From assembly GCF_900110025.1 (NCBI RefSeq), contig NZ_FOCE01000018.1, forward strand, positions 1 through 33,333: a stretch of DNA of 33,333 bases. The letters run 5' to 3'. Under the pieces are notes generated by a model. That model made no database searches, was not told the origin of the DNA, and was given only the letters and a program-made list of their open reading frames with translations. Shown one piece after another: positions 1 through 8,008 of this stretch. Each line of letters begins with the position of its first letter. The stretch's first letter is position 1. A program made the translations under genes and the position numbers. Source of the DNA: Gemmobacter aquatilis (GTDB lineage Bacteria > Pseudomonadota > Alphaproteobacteria > Rhodobacterales > Rhodobacteraceae).

Positions 1-59
1 GACTTCTGTTCAGAAGCGCCCCGCCCGACAACGCGGGCGAGGCTGGACATGATACCCAT
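1..59 (-). CDS. Possible 5' end of a gene cut by the window edge
   Basis: An open frame starts at an ATG at 59 (or a second in-frame ATG at 50) and runs off the left edge without a stop. The 19 visible codons give MGIMSSLARVVGRGASEQK. It lies downstream of the integrase on the same strand, 75 bases after its stop. Short, basic starts of this style occur in phage portal proteins, but 19 residues cannot establish that. No strong Shine-Dalgarno is visible. It may be the next gene of the element that carries the integrase, or chance. Confidence 0.3.
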   Translation of the reverse strand, partial: MGIMSSLARVVGRGASEQK

Positions 60-96
60 GGGGAACTCGTTAACTGCACTACGGTATCATAATACC
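50..96. promoter_or_regulatory. Small palindromes between integrase and left-edge frame
   Basis: TGATACC (50-56) and GGTATCA (83-89) form an inverted pair. GTTAAC (69-74) lies between them, and GGTAT-cata-ATACC (83-96) is a second, tighter palindrome. They sit upstream of the left-edge reading frame and downstream of the integrase stop. They could be operator sites or recombination-protein sites; nothing here decides which. Confidence 0.25.
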
Positions 97-134
97 ACAG
101 CGCAGAATCCGCCCGCAAGGGTTTTGTTATAGTA

Positions 135-1934
135 TCACGCCGCCAGATGATCCAAGTTCAGGCCGGGGTAGGCAATCGCGTTCACCAGTTCCACCCGCTG
201 TTCCAGCATCCCTTGCGGCATGATCCCATATTTCCCGGTTGTCGTCGGCTCTGCATGTCCAAGGATGAAGCCGAATTGCTGGTCAAGGTGGCCCGCCCGC
301 CGCAGCGCATCGGCAGCCCCATGACGGAAGGAATAGAGCGACAGGCCCCGGCCTTCTTTCAGGCCGATCCGGATCATGTAGCGCCCGAACTCGCGCGACA
401 CATCCGCCATCATCTGCCCGCGCACATTGCGCACCGCACCGGGGAACAGCGCGGGGCCGCCCTCTTTCACGCGGGTCTCATGGTATGTGAGGAAGCCAAG
501 GCGGATCAGTTCTGGATGCACCGGCACCACCCGCATGGAACCGGCGGTCTTCACCGATTTGCCCGCAGCGGTTTCGTCGCCTTCGGTCGTAATGTGCATG
601 ATCCAGTGCCCATGCTGTTGCCGAACATCGTTCACCGCAAGCTGGCCGATCTCGCCGGGCCGGGCACCAGAGAACAGCATAATCAGCGGCACCCAATAGC
701 GGTGATCGCGGATCAGCACATCACCGGGCTTGGCAACATTGCGCCATTCGGTCGCGCTCTTGCAGCCGGTGAACCAAGGCGAGGTGAACAGGGTTTGAAG
801 CTGGTCGCTGGTGAAGGGCAAGGTCGCGGTCTTGCGTTCCTTCTTCAACATCATCTTTTCGGTCGGGTTCTCGCCAATATAGGCGTTATCCACCGCCCAT
901 GACAGGAAGGCCCCGAGGCTGGACAGATAGCGGTTCACCGTGCGGTCAGACAGCGTAGGCTTGCCGATCTGTTCATTCGCCCGGATGATCTGGTGAAAGG
1001 TCATCCCGGCGAAGGCTTTGGTTTCCGTGGCCTTGACCGGGTAATCTTGCAGAAGCTGTTTCCACTCGCGCACTTCAACCTTGCTGATCTTCGCAATCGG
1101 GAAGCTGGCCCCCACCAGATCAACAAAGGTGCCAATGTCGCGGCGGCACTGGTCCAGCCGATCCTGCGCCACACCGTTCGGATTCTCGCGGGCGAACTTT
1201 TCGAACACATCCATGATCGTTTCGCCCGGCTTCGCAGTTTCGCGGCGCGGGCCAACGGCAGGCTTCACCAGCGGGTCACGCGGCTGGCCCGAGTAATCGC
1301 CCCGATCCCGTTCAAGGCTGCGTTCCAGCGCCTCAGCCTCGGCCCGCATCATGTGCCGGGCAAGGCTGATCCATTCCGGCGTTCCACGGTTCACCAGAAG
1401 GCGGTTCGCTTTCAGATAGGCGTCAACCTCATGGGCGATCAGCGCGGTTTCGCCCTTTGCCAAATGCTGCCGCAGATCGGCCAGCTTTACCTTCCTGTGT
1501 TCGGATGACACATCCGCCATGCGCTGCGCCACCATCAGGTCAAGGCCTGCGTCCAGCACCTGCAACGGGTCAAGGCCGCTGATGTCGTCGCGTTCGATCC
1601 GGGCGATAGCCTCGGCCTTCGCCGCCTGCACCTCGGCTTCCCCCGGCAGGGCTGCGCGGGCCTGATCGTCGCGGGCAAGGCTGCCGGTGTATTGATCCCA
1701 AACCGCGTGTTCGCGGTCAGCAGGCACCAGCACCCGCCGGGCGCGCATGTCTTCAAACTCGCGGTGCCAGTTCGTGATGACCGGGTGCAGGCGGCGCTTG
1801 GCCTCGGCCAGATCAGAGGTTCCAAGCGCCTTCACCAGTTCCTTCCGTCCTATGACTTTCACCAGATCAAGGGGAACTCTGATCCTCGCGGAATAGGCGG
1901 CACCGCGCCGGAAAAGGTAACTTGGAAGGGCCAT
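135..1934 (-). CDS. Tyrosine recombinase / phage-type integrase (DUF6538 type)
   Basis: A 599-aa site-specific integrase that would insert and excise a mobile element through a covalent 3'-phosphotyrosine intermediate. The N-terminus (about 1-60) resembles the DUF6538 domain found on alphaproteobacterial integrases. A SAM-like core-binding domain lies around 240-355 and the catalytic domain around 370-590. Visible catalytic residues are R425 in SGARPGEIGQL, a lysine near 459-462, R537 in SLYSFRHGA (the usual first His of the HxxR box is Ser), H560 in LGH and the nucleophile Y569. The ATG at 1934 has only a weak ribosome site. It is transcribed away from aroB toward the left edge, so the rest of the element most likely lies to the left of the window. 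It is distinct from the housekeeping xerD at 5745. Confidence 0.93.
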   Translation of the reverse strand: MALPSYLFRRGAAYSARIRVPLDLVKVIGRKELVKALGTSDLAEAKRRLHPVITNWHREFEDMRARRVLVPADREHAVWDQYTGSLARDDQARAALPGEAEVQAAKAEAIARIERDDISGLDPLQVLDAGLDLMVAQRMADVSSEHRKVKLADLRQHLAKGETALIAHEVDAYLKANRLLVNRGTPEWISLARHMMRAEAEALERSLERDRGDYSGQPRDPLVKPAVGPRRETAKPGETIMDVFEKFARENPNGVAQDRLDQCRRDIGTFVDLVGASFPIAKISKVEVREWKQLLQDYPVKATETKAFAGMTFHQIIRANEQIGKPTLSDRTVNRYLSSLGAFLSWAVDNAYIGENPTEKMMLKKERKTATLPFTSDQLQTLFTSPWFTGCKSATEWRNVAKPGDVLIRDHRYWVPLIMLFSGARPGEIGQLAVNDVRQQHGHWIMHITTEGDETAAGKSVKTAGSMRVVPVHPELIRLGFLTYHETRVKEGGPALFPGAVRNVRGQMMADVSREFGRYMIRIGLKEGRGLSLYSFRHGAADALRRAGHLDQQFGFILGHAEPTTTGKYGIMPQGMLEQRVELVNAIAYPGLNLDHLAA

Positions 1935-1958
1935 GACTGCACCATGTGGAAGGGTCGC

Positions 1959-1981
1959 GTGTTACAGTCATGTGTTACAGT
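1959..1981. repeat. Direct repeat upstream of the integrase
   Basis: GTGTTACAGT occurs at 1959-1968 and again at 1972-1981, separated by CAT (period 13). It lies 25 bases upstream of the integrase start. Position and spacing suit integrase arm-type sites or an operator for an integrase regulator; this role is inferred. Confidence 0.45.
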
Positions 1982-2167
1982 TCAAAGCTGGATAGTCAAT
2001 AAACACCATATACTTACGAGAAAATAAGGGCTTGGAAAAAGTTGGATTAATGTCCTAGCGCCCCAGCCAATATCATCTTAGCATGGGTACACGCCGCGCA
2101 TATGGCCAACCCTTTTCAGGCCAGTCCCCAAAAGGACCAGCGCGGAATTGCCCCCGCGCGGTCAGGT
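1982..2167. other. Integrase to aroB intergenic region, probable right end of the left element
   Basis: No convincing gene is present. It starts relatively AT-rich near the integrase and becomes GC-rich toward aroB, as expected for a junction between foreign and chromosomal DNA. The element's right attachment site should lie here, but the partner copy is outside the window. A short hairpin (GCGCGG 2140-2145 with CCGCGC 2154-2159) lies just past the aroB stop and could be a weak terminator. No tRNA or tmRNA piece was recognised. Confidence 0.35.
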
Positions 2168-3283
2168 TCACCCCTTGCGGGAGAGCGCTTCGGCCAGAAG
2201 GCCGGTGACGATCTCGGCGGGCACCTGATCGGTGACGAAGGCCTCACCGATGCCGCGGGCGAGGATGAAGCGCAGCTTGCCATCAAGCACCTTCTTGTCC
2301 TGCGCCATCAGCGCCATCAGCGCCTCGGCACCCGGCAGGTCGCCCGGGATGTCGGCGATGTCCACCTTCATCCCCATGGCGCGCAGATGGGCGCGCACGC
2401 GGCTCGGCGCCTCCTGGCTGCACAGGCCCAGCCGTTGGCTGAGTTCGAACGCCAGCGCGCAGCCGATGGCCACGCCCTCGCCATGCAGCAGCCGGTCACT
2501 ATACCCCGTGGCTTTTTCCAGCGCGTGGCAGAAGGTGTGGCCCAGGTTCAGCAGCGCGCGGTCCCCCTCTTCCGTCTCGTCGCGCACCACGATTTCGGCC
2601 TTCATCTCGACAGACCGGCGCACGGCATACTGCCGTTTCACCGGGTCGCGGGCTAGATCGGGGCCGTTGACCTCCAGCCAGTCGAAGAAAGCCGCGTCGC
2701 CCAGCAGGCCGTATTTCACCACCTCGCCATAGCCGGCGAGAAAATCGCGGGTGGGAAGCGTTTCCAGCAGTGCAATGTCGGCCAGCACCAGCGCAGGCTG
2801 GTGGAAGGCGCCGACAAGGTTCTTGCCCTGCGCGGTGTTGATGCCGGTCTTGCCACCGACCGAACTGTCCACCTGTGCCAGAAGCGTGGTCGGGATCTGC
2901 ACGAAGCGCACCCCGCGCCGCAGCACGGCGGCGGCAAAGCCCACCAGATCGCCGATCACGCCGCCACCAAAGGCCACGACGACATCGCGCCGCTCCACCT
3001 TCTGCTCCAGCAGCCATTCCACAGTGCGGGCGAATTGCGGCCAGCCCTTGGTCGACTCGCCGGGCGGCAGGGCAAGGCTGACCATCGTGATCCCCTCGGC
3101 CACCAGCGCCGCCTCCAACGCGGCCAGATGCCGGGCCGCGACGGTTTCATCGGTCACCACAGCCACGCGCTTGCGGCGCAGCAGCGGTGCGATTTCGGCC
3201 CCGGCCCTGCCCAGCAGCCCCACTCCGATACGCACCTCATAGGCGCGCGCGTCCAGCGCCACCGGCACCACATCCATCGTCAT
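2168..3283 (-). CDS. aroB: 3-dehydroquinate synthase
   Basis: A 371-aa cytosolic enzyme that converts DAHP to 3-dehydroquinate, the second step of the shikimate pathway, using NAD and a divalent metal. Visible signatures are the nucleotide-binding GGGVIGD (106-112), DSSVGGKTGIN (139-149), and metal ligands E187 (GYGEVVKYG), H249 (NLGHT) and H267 (LHGEG). Length is typical. It starts 3 bases after the aroK stop, so the two are almost certainly co-transcribed and translationally coupled, the usual aroKB arrangement. No missing residues noticed. Confidence 0.97.
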   Translation of the reverse strand: MTMDVVPVALDARAYEVRIGVGLLGRAGAEIAPLLRRKRVAVVTDETVAARHLAALEAALVAEGITMVSLALPPGESTKGWPQFARTVEWLLEQKVERRDVVVAFGGGVIGDLVGFAAAVLRRGVRFVQIPTTLLAQVDSSVGGKTGINTAQGKNLVGAFHQPALVLADIALLETLPTRDFLAGYGEVVKYGLLGDAAFFDWLEVNGPDLARDPVKRQYAVRRSVEMKAEIVVRDETEEGDRALLNLGHTFCHALEKATGYSDRLLHGEGVAIGCALAFELSQRLGLCSQEAPSRVRAHLRAMGMKVDIADIPGDLPGAEALMALMAQDKKVLDGKLRFILARGIGEAFVTDQVPAEIVTGLLAEALSRKG

Positions 3284-3286
3284 TGC

Positions 3287-3832
3287 TCAGATCCTTTCCA
3301 GCACGTCGTCGCGCCCGCGCAACGCCTCGATCACCCGCAGCGCCATCTGTTCGACCGACAGGTCGGGAGCGGCGTCAACTGTCAGGTCGGCTTTTGCGTA
3401 ATGCGGCACCCGCGCCTCATATAGCAGGCGCAGCGTCTCGCGCGGGTTTTCGGTGCGCAACAAGGGGCGCGTGGTCTTGTGGCGAACCCTGTGCCACAGC
3501 AATTCCAGATCGGCGCGCAGCCAGACCGAGATGCCCTGCCCCGCAATCGTCGCCCGGTTCACTTCGGACAGAAACGCCCCGCCGCCGGTGGACAACACGC
3601 AAGGCTCGCCCTTCACCAACCGCGACAGAACCTCGGTTTCGCGGGCACGAAAGAACGGCTCGCCATCGCGTTCGAAGATTTCGGCGATGCTGCGTTGTGC
3701 GGCCTTGACGATTTCTTCGTCGGAATCCCGGAACGGAACTCCCAATGTGCGCGCCAGCGCGGTGCCCACCGCCGTCTTGCCCGCCCCCATCATTCCAACC
3801 AGCACGACCGTCTTTTTCAGCCGCTCCGTCAC
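3287..3832 (-). CDS. aroK: Shikimate kinase
   Basis: A 181-aa kinase that phosphorylates shikimate at O3 with ATP, step five of the shikimate pathway. The P-loop GMMGAGKT is at residues 13-20, the DSD motif at 36-38, the FFRARE and TGGG substrate-binding segments follow, and the RPLL lid motif is present. The frame stays open upstream to 4114, but that extension is low-complexity and unlike any kinase. The GTG at 3832 gives the family's normal length and has a purine-rich AAAGG immediately before it. First gene of aroK-aroB, divergent from the 44-aa peptide gene at 4016. Confidence 0.93.
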   Translation of the reverse strand: MTERLKKTVVLVGMMGAGKTAVGTALARTLGVPFRDSDEEIVKAAQRSIAEIFERDGEPFFRARETEVLSRLVKGEPCVLSTGGGAFLSEVNRATIAGQGISVWLRADLELLWHRVRHKTTRPLLRTENPRETLRLLYEARVPHYAKADLTVDAAPDLSVEQMALRVIEALRGRDDVLERI

Positions 3833-3962
3833 CCTTTGTTCCCCCGCCGAGGCACATATCCGGCGATGCAATGCCGGTTGTGCGAACTTTTGTCCCTGAA
3901 TGGCGTGAACTCGCGGCAATTGCCATATATATTCTTCCGGATACTCCGCAGCGGCCTTGGCT

Positions 3963-3982
3963 TTGCCGCGCCGTCGCGGCAA
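3963..3982. repeat. Hairpin in the aroK / 4016 divergent region
   Basis: TTGCCGCG (3963-3970) and CGCGGCAA (3975-3982) make a perfect 8-bp stem with a CCGT loop, 33 bases before the ATG at 4016. It has no T-tract, so it is more likely an operator or leader structure than a terminator. Confidence 0.35.
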
Positions 3983-4015
3983 GAAACGGGCAGAACATGA
4001 GGGACGCAAGACAGC

Positions 4016-4150
4016 ATGGGCCGGATCATCAAACTTCTTCTTCTTCTGGCGATTCTGGGGCTGATCGGGCTGACCGGTTATGCCTATCTCGCGGATCTCA
4101 GCCCGGAACGGCATGACGTGACCTTGCCGGTGACGCTGGATGCAAACTGA
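4016..4150 (+). CDS. Small single-pass membrane peptide (44 aa)
   Basis: Reads MGRIIKLLLLLAILGLIGLT and continues to a short soluble tail ending LPVTLDAN: a basic N-terminus, one hydrophobic helix (about 4-25), then about 20 polar residues probably facing the periplasm. Its last codons overlap the start of the next gene at 4140 by 11 bases, which implies translational coupling and supports a real gene despite its size. Function is unknown. It may anchor or assist the 533-aa exported product, or simply be a membrane-inserted leader of that operon. Confidence 0.7.
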   Translation: MGRIIKLLLLLAILGLIGLTGYAYLADLSPERHDVTLPVTLDAN

Positions 4151-5741
4151 TTACAGGCGCAGGTTCCCGCTTTCGGCGCTGAGCCTGCTGGCCTGCCTGT
4201 GCGGCACAGGGGCTGCGGCGGATGAGCCGCTGTCGGCCATCGATTGGTTGTCGAAATCGGTGGCGGTTCCGGCGGCGGCGCCGTCTCTGGGGCCAGTTCC
4301 CAGTTCCACCCCCAATCCCGCACCAAAAACGGACGAGCCTGCGGTGACCAAGGGTGCCCTGCCGGGGGCCGTTACGGTCACGGTGCTGGGGGCGCCCTCG
4401 CTGGACGGGGTGGGGTTGCTGCCTGCCGCCCGCACAGGATTGCCACGTGCACTTTGGGGCCTGTCAAAGACCGAGGACATCGCGCTGCGGCTTACACGCG
4501 AGCAGACCGATACCCTGCCCGCGCTGCAGGGCCTGCTGATTACCCTGCTGCTGGCCGAGGCCGATCCGCCGGTGGACAGTGGCGGGCGCGGTTTGTTGTT
4601 GCTGGCGCGGATCGACAAGCTGTTGTCGATGGGCGCATTGGATCAGGCGGCGGCACTGACCGAGATTGCGGGCAATGCCTCGCCCGAGTTGTTCCGGCGC
4701 CGTTTCGACATCGCGCTGCTGACCGGGCAGGAAGATCTGGCCTGCGCCGAAATGCAATCCGCACCGCATCTGGCCCCGACGCTGACCGCGCGCATCTTCT
4801 GTCTGGCCCGCGCGGGCGACTGGAACGCGGCGGCGCTGACACTGGAAAGCGCGCAGGCGCTGCAGCAGGTTCCGGCAGAGCAGGAAGCGTTACTGGAACG
4901 CTTCCTTGATCCCGAACTGGCCGATGGCGCCGAACCCCTGCCCCCGCCTGCCCTGCCGACCCCGCTGATCTGGCGCATGTACGAGGCGATCGGCGAACCG
5001 CTGGCAACCGCCCATCTGCCGCTGGCCTTTGCCCATGCCGAATTGCGCCCTCAATCGGGGTGGAAAGCCCAGATCGAGGCAGCAGAACGTCTGGCGCGCG
5101 CCGGGGCGATCACACCGAATCTGCTGCTGGGGATCTATACGGATCGCCAACCGGCTGCATCGGGTGGGGTTTGGGATCGCGTGGCAGCATTTCAGGATTT
5201 TGACGCAGCCGTGACTTCGGGTGACCGTGAAGCGGTGCTGCGCACGCTGGAACCCGCATGGGACGCCATGCGCGCGGTCGAGCTGGAAAACGCTTTCGCA
5301 GCGCTGTTCGGCGAGCGGCTTGCCGCGATGGAACTGCCCGATGCGCAAGGGGTGCTGGCCCTGCGTATGGCGCTGCTGTCACCGCAATATGAACATGCGG
5401 CGCGCAGCCACCTTGCAAATGGCCCGGCGGATAATCCGCAAGAGGCCTTTCTGCTGGGTCTGGCGCAGGGAAACATTCAGGGGCTGATCCCGCCCGACAG
5501 CATGGCGCGGGCCGTCGCCCCCGCCTTCCTGACCCCCGTCACCACAGACGAGGCGCAGTTGCTGTTGGCGGAACATCGCATTGGCGAGGCGCTGATGCTG
5601 GCCATAGATGGCGTGGCGCGCGGCGTGCAGGGCGATCCGCGCGGCGTCGCCGAAGGGTTGTCGCTGCTGCGCAAGCTGGGGCTGGAAGACATTGCCCGCC
5701 GCACCGCGCTGGAACTGCTGCTGCTGGAACGGCGGGGCTGA
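4140..5741 (+). CDS. Exported alpha-helical repeat-like protein, unknown function
   Basis: 533 aa. A Sec signal peptide is visible (about 1-27: basic start, SALSLLACLCGTGAAA core, Ala-rich cleavage site), followed by a Pro-rich linker (about 45-70). The rest is Ala/Leu-rich with repeated helix-pair character such as LLARIDKLLSMGALDQAAAL and ARIFCLARAGDWNAAAL, which suggests TPR- or Sel1-like solenoid repeats without a clean consensus. No catalytic motif was recognised. It lies between the 44-aa peptide (11-base overlap) and xerD (3-base gap), so it is probably in one operon with both. I would call it a conserved hypothetical periplasmic protein; a scaffold role is only a guess. Confidence 0.85.
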   Translation: MQTDYRRRFPLSALSLLACLCGTGAAADEPLSAIDWLSKSVAVPAAAPSLGPVPSSTPNPAPKTDEPAVTKGALPGAVTVTVLGAPSLDGVGLLPAARTGLPRALWGLSKTEDIALRLTREQTDTLPALQGLLITLLLAEADPPVDSGGRGLLLLARIDKLLSMGALDQAAALTEIAGNASPELFRRRFDIALLTGQEDLACAEMQSAPHLAPTLTARIFCLARAGDWNAAALTLESAQALQQVPAEQEALLERFLDPELADGAEPLPPPALPTPLIWRMYEAIGEPLATAHLPLAFAHAELRPQSGWKAQIEAAERLARAGAITPNLLLGIYTDRQPAASGGVWDRVAAFQDFDAAVTSGDREAVLRTLEPAWDAMRAVELENAFAALFGERLAAMELPDAQGVLALRMALLSPQYEHAARSHLANGPADNPQEAFLLGLAQGNIQGLIPPDSMARAVAPAFLTPVTTDEAQLLLAEHRIGEALMLAIDGVARGVQGDPRGVAEGLSLLRKLGLEDIARRTALELLLLERRG

Positions 5742-5744
5742 GCT

Positions 5745-6695
5745 ATGGCCGCCGAGGCGCTGATGCACCGCTGGATCACCACCTTTCTTGACGCACAGGC
5801 AGCCGAGCGGGACGCGGCACGCAATACCCGCCTTGCCTATGGCCGCGACCTGCTGGATTTCGCGGGCTGGCTGGCGCAGCGGCAGCTTGATTTCACCGGC
5901 GCCGACCGACAGGCGGTCGAGGATTATCTGGTGTTCTGCGATGCGCAGGGCCTGTCAAAGGCTACTCGCGCCCGGCGCCTGTCGGCGATCCGTCAGCTTT
6001 ACCGCTTCGCGCATGAGGAAGGCTGGCGTGCCGACAATCCGGCGCTGCGGCTGAAAGGCCCCGGCCAGGATCAGCGCCTGCCCATCGTGCTCAGCGAGGA
6101 GGAGGTGGACCGCCTGCTGGAGGCCGCCCGCGACAAGGGCCGCTCGCTGGACGATCAGGTGCGCAACCGCGCACTGATGGAACTGCTTTATGCCACGGGG
6201 ATGCGGGTATCGGAGCTGGTGGAACTGCCGGTCGCAGCGGCGCGCGGCGATCCGCAGATGATTCTGGTGCGCGGCAAGGGTGGCAAGGAACGCATGGTGC
6301 CGCTGTCGCCCCCGGCGCGCGAGGCGCTGGCAGCTTGGCTGCCCCGTCGTGACCGCGCAGATGAGGCTGACCGCAAGGCGGGTGGGCCCGGCTCGAAATA
6401 CCTGTTTCCCAGCCGGGGCGCCGGGGGGCATCTGACGCGCAACCATTTCTATGTGCTGATCAAGCAGATCGCGGTTCTGGCCGGCGTCTCGCCCGCCAAG
6501 GTGACTCCGCACACGCTGCGCCATGCCTTCGCCACCCATCTGCTGGCCCATGGCGCCGATCTGCGGGTGATCCAGACGCTGCTGGGCCATGCCGATGTGG
6601 CCACAACAGAAATCTATACCCATGTGCTGGACGATCACCTGAAGACCCTCGTGCTTGACCATCATCCGCTTGCCAAAAGGACCGATCCCGAATGA
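5745..6695 (+). CDS. xerD: Tyrosine recombinase XerD
   Basis: 316 aa (310 if translation begins at the ATG at 5763, which has a GAGG five bases upstream). XerD works with XerC at dif to resolve chromosome dimers, under FtsK control. The N-terminal SAM-like domain spans about 8-95. Catalytic residues are seen in GMRVSEL (Arg), GKGGKER (Lys), HTLRHAFATHLL (HxxR), LLGHADVATT (His) and IYTHV (nucleophile Tyr). The length and short N-terminus are those of chromosomal Xer proteins, not phage integrases. Its stop overlaps the next start (ATGA at 6692). Confidence 0.94.
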   Translation: MAAEALMHRWITTFLDAQAAERDAARNTRLAYGRDLLDFAGWLAQRQLDFTGADRQAVEDYLVFCDAQGLSKATRARRLSAIRQLYRFAHEEGWRADNPALRLKGPGQDQRLPIVLSEEEVDRLLEAARDKGRSLDDQVRNRALMELLYATGMRVSELVELPVAAARGDPQMILVRGKGGKERMVPLSPPAREALAAWLPRRDRADEADRKAGGPGSKYLFPSRGAGGHLTRNHFYVLIKQIAVLAGVSPAKVTPHTLRHAFATHLLAHGADLRVIQTLLGHADVATTEIYTHVLDDHLKTLVLDHHPLAKRTDPE

Positions 6696-8005
6696 CGCCC
6701 GAAACCGCCCCGCTGCTCGATACCGCCGCGCTGCTGACGGGGGCGGCCATTCTGCTGTTGCTGGTTCTGTCGGCCTTCTTTTCGGGGTCGGAAACCGCAC
6801 TGACCGCCGCCTCGCGCGGCAAGCTGAAGGCGCAGGCGGATAAGGGCTCGCTCGGCGCACAATCTGCCATGCGAGTGACCGAAGACAACGAGCGGATGAT
6901 CGGCGCGCTGCTGCTGGGCAACAATATCGTCAACATCCTGTCGACCGCGCTGGCCACCGCGCTGTTCACCCGCCTGTTGGGCAATGGCGGCGTGGCCATG
7001 GCGACGGTGGTGATGACGGTGCTGGTGCTGGTGTTCGGCGAGGTGCTGCCCAAGACCCTGTCGATCACCTATCCCGAGCCTGTGGCGGTCAAGGTCGCCC
7101 CGGTGGTGCGCATTCTGATCGCCGTCTTTTCGCCGGTTGTCATGCTGGTGCGGCTGCTGGTGCGCGGTATCCTGCGCCTGTTCGGCGTGAAATCCAATCC
7201 CGAGGGCCGGATGCTGGCCATGCGCGAGGAAATCGTCGGGGCCATTTCGCTGGGCCATAGCGAAGGCGCGATGGAGAAGGAAGACCGCGACCGGCTGCTG
7301 GGCGCACTGCATCTGGGTGAACGCACCGTGGAAGAGGTGATGCTGCACCGGCGCGAGATCGAGATGGTCGATGCCGATCTGGCCGCCGATGCGATCCTGA
7401 CACAGGTGCTCAACTCGCCCCATACCCGCCTGCCCGTCTATCGCGGCGATGCCGAAAACATCATCGGCGTTATACATGCCAAGGATCTGCTGCGCGAGGT
7501 GGAACGCCTGCTGCGTGGGCCAGAGGGCGCGCCGGGCCAGTTGGCCGATCTGGACGTGATGAAAGTGGCGATGAAGCCGTATTTCGTGCCCGAAACCACC
7601 ACGCTGGATGAACAGATGCGCGAGTTTCTGAAACGGCGCACCCATTTCGCGCTGGTGGTGGATGAATACGGTGCACTGCAGGGGTTGATCACGCTGGAAG
7701 ACATTCTGGAAGAAATCGTCGGCGACATCACCGATGAATTCGACGTGGTTCAAAAGAATGGTGTGCTGAAACACGACGCCAGCGGCGATTTCATCGTCGA
7801 TGGTGCCATGACGATCCGCGACCTGAACCGCGCCACCGACTGGGGCTTGCCGGATGACGAGGCGAACACCATCGCCGGGCTGGTGATCCACGAGGCGCAG
7901 ATGATCCCGAATGAAGGCCAAGCCTTCTCGTTCCACGGCTTCCGGTTCGAGGTTGCGGCGAAACGCGAAAACCGGCTGACGCGGCTGAAGATCCGCCCGC
8001 TGTAA
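6692..8005 (+). CDS. HlyC/CorC-family membrane protein with CBS pair
   Basis: 437 aa. The N-terminal part (about 1-190) is a DUF21/CNNM-type membrane domain with several hydrophobic helices, including the FFSGSETALTAASRGKL segment. Two CBS domains follow (about 215-350), then a C-terminal CorC_HlyC domain (about 360-437) with the DEANTIAGLV motif. This family is linked to Mg/Co efflux or membrane-ion homeostasis; nucleotide binding at the CBS pair usually regulates transport. The name hemolysin is historical. It is translationally coupled to xerD by ATGA and converges on the CAP-RTX gene with only three bases between the stops. Confidence 0.93.
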   Translation: MTPETAPLLDTAALLTGAAILLLLVLSAFFSGSETALTAASRGKLKAQADKGSLGAQSAMRVTEDNERMIGALLLGNNIVNILSTALATALFTRLLGNGGVAMATVVMTVLVLVFGEVLPKTLSITYPEPVAVKVAPVVRILIAVFSPVVMLVRLLVRGILRLFGVKSNPEGRMLAMREEIVGAISLGHSEGAMEKEDRDRLLGALHLGERTVEEVMLHRREIEMVDADLAADAILTQVLNSPHTRLPVYRGDAENIIGVIHAKDLLREVERLLRGPEGAPGQLADLDVMKVAMKPYFVPETTTLDEQMREFLKRRTHFALVVDEYGALQGLITLEDILEEIVGDITDEFDVVQKNGVLKHDASGDFIVDGAMTIRDLNRATDWGLPDDEANTIAGLVIHEAQMIPNEGQAFSFHGFRFEVAAKRENRLTRLKIRPL

Positions 8006-8008
8006 CGC

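Noticed and set aside
6662-7936. 424-codon minus-strand frame over the CorC-type gene
   Set aside because: His/Gln-rich shadow of a real CBS-domain gene on the plus strand.
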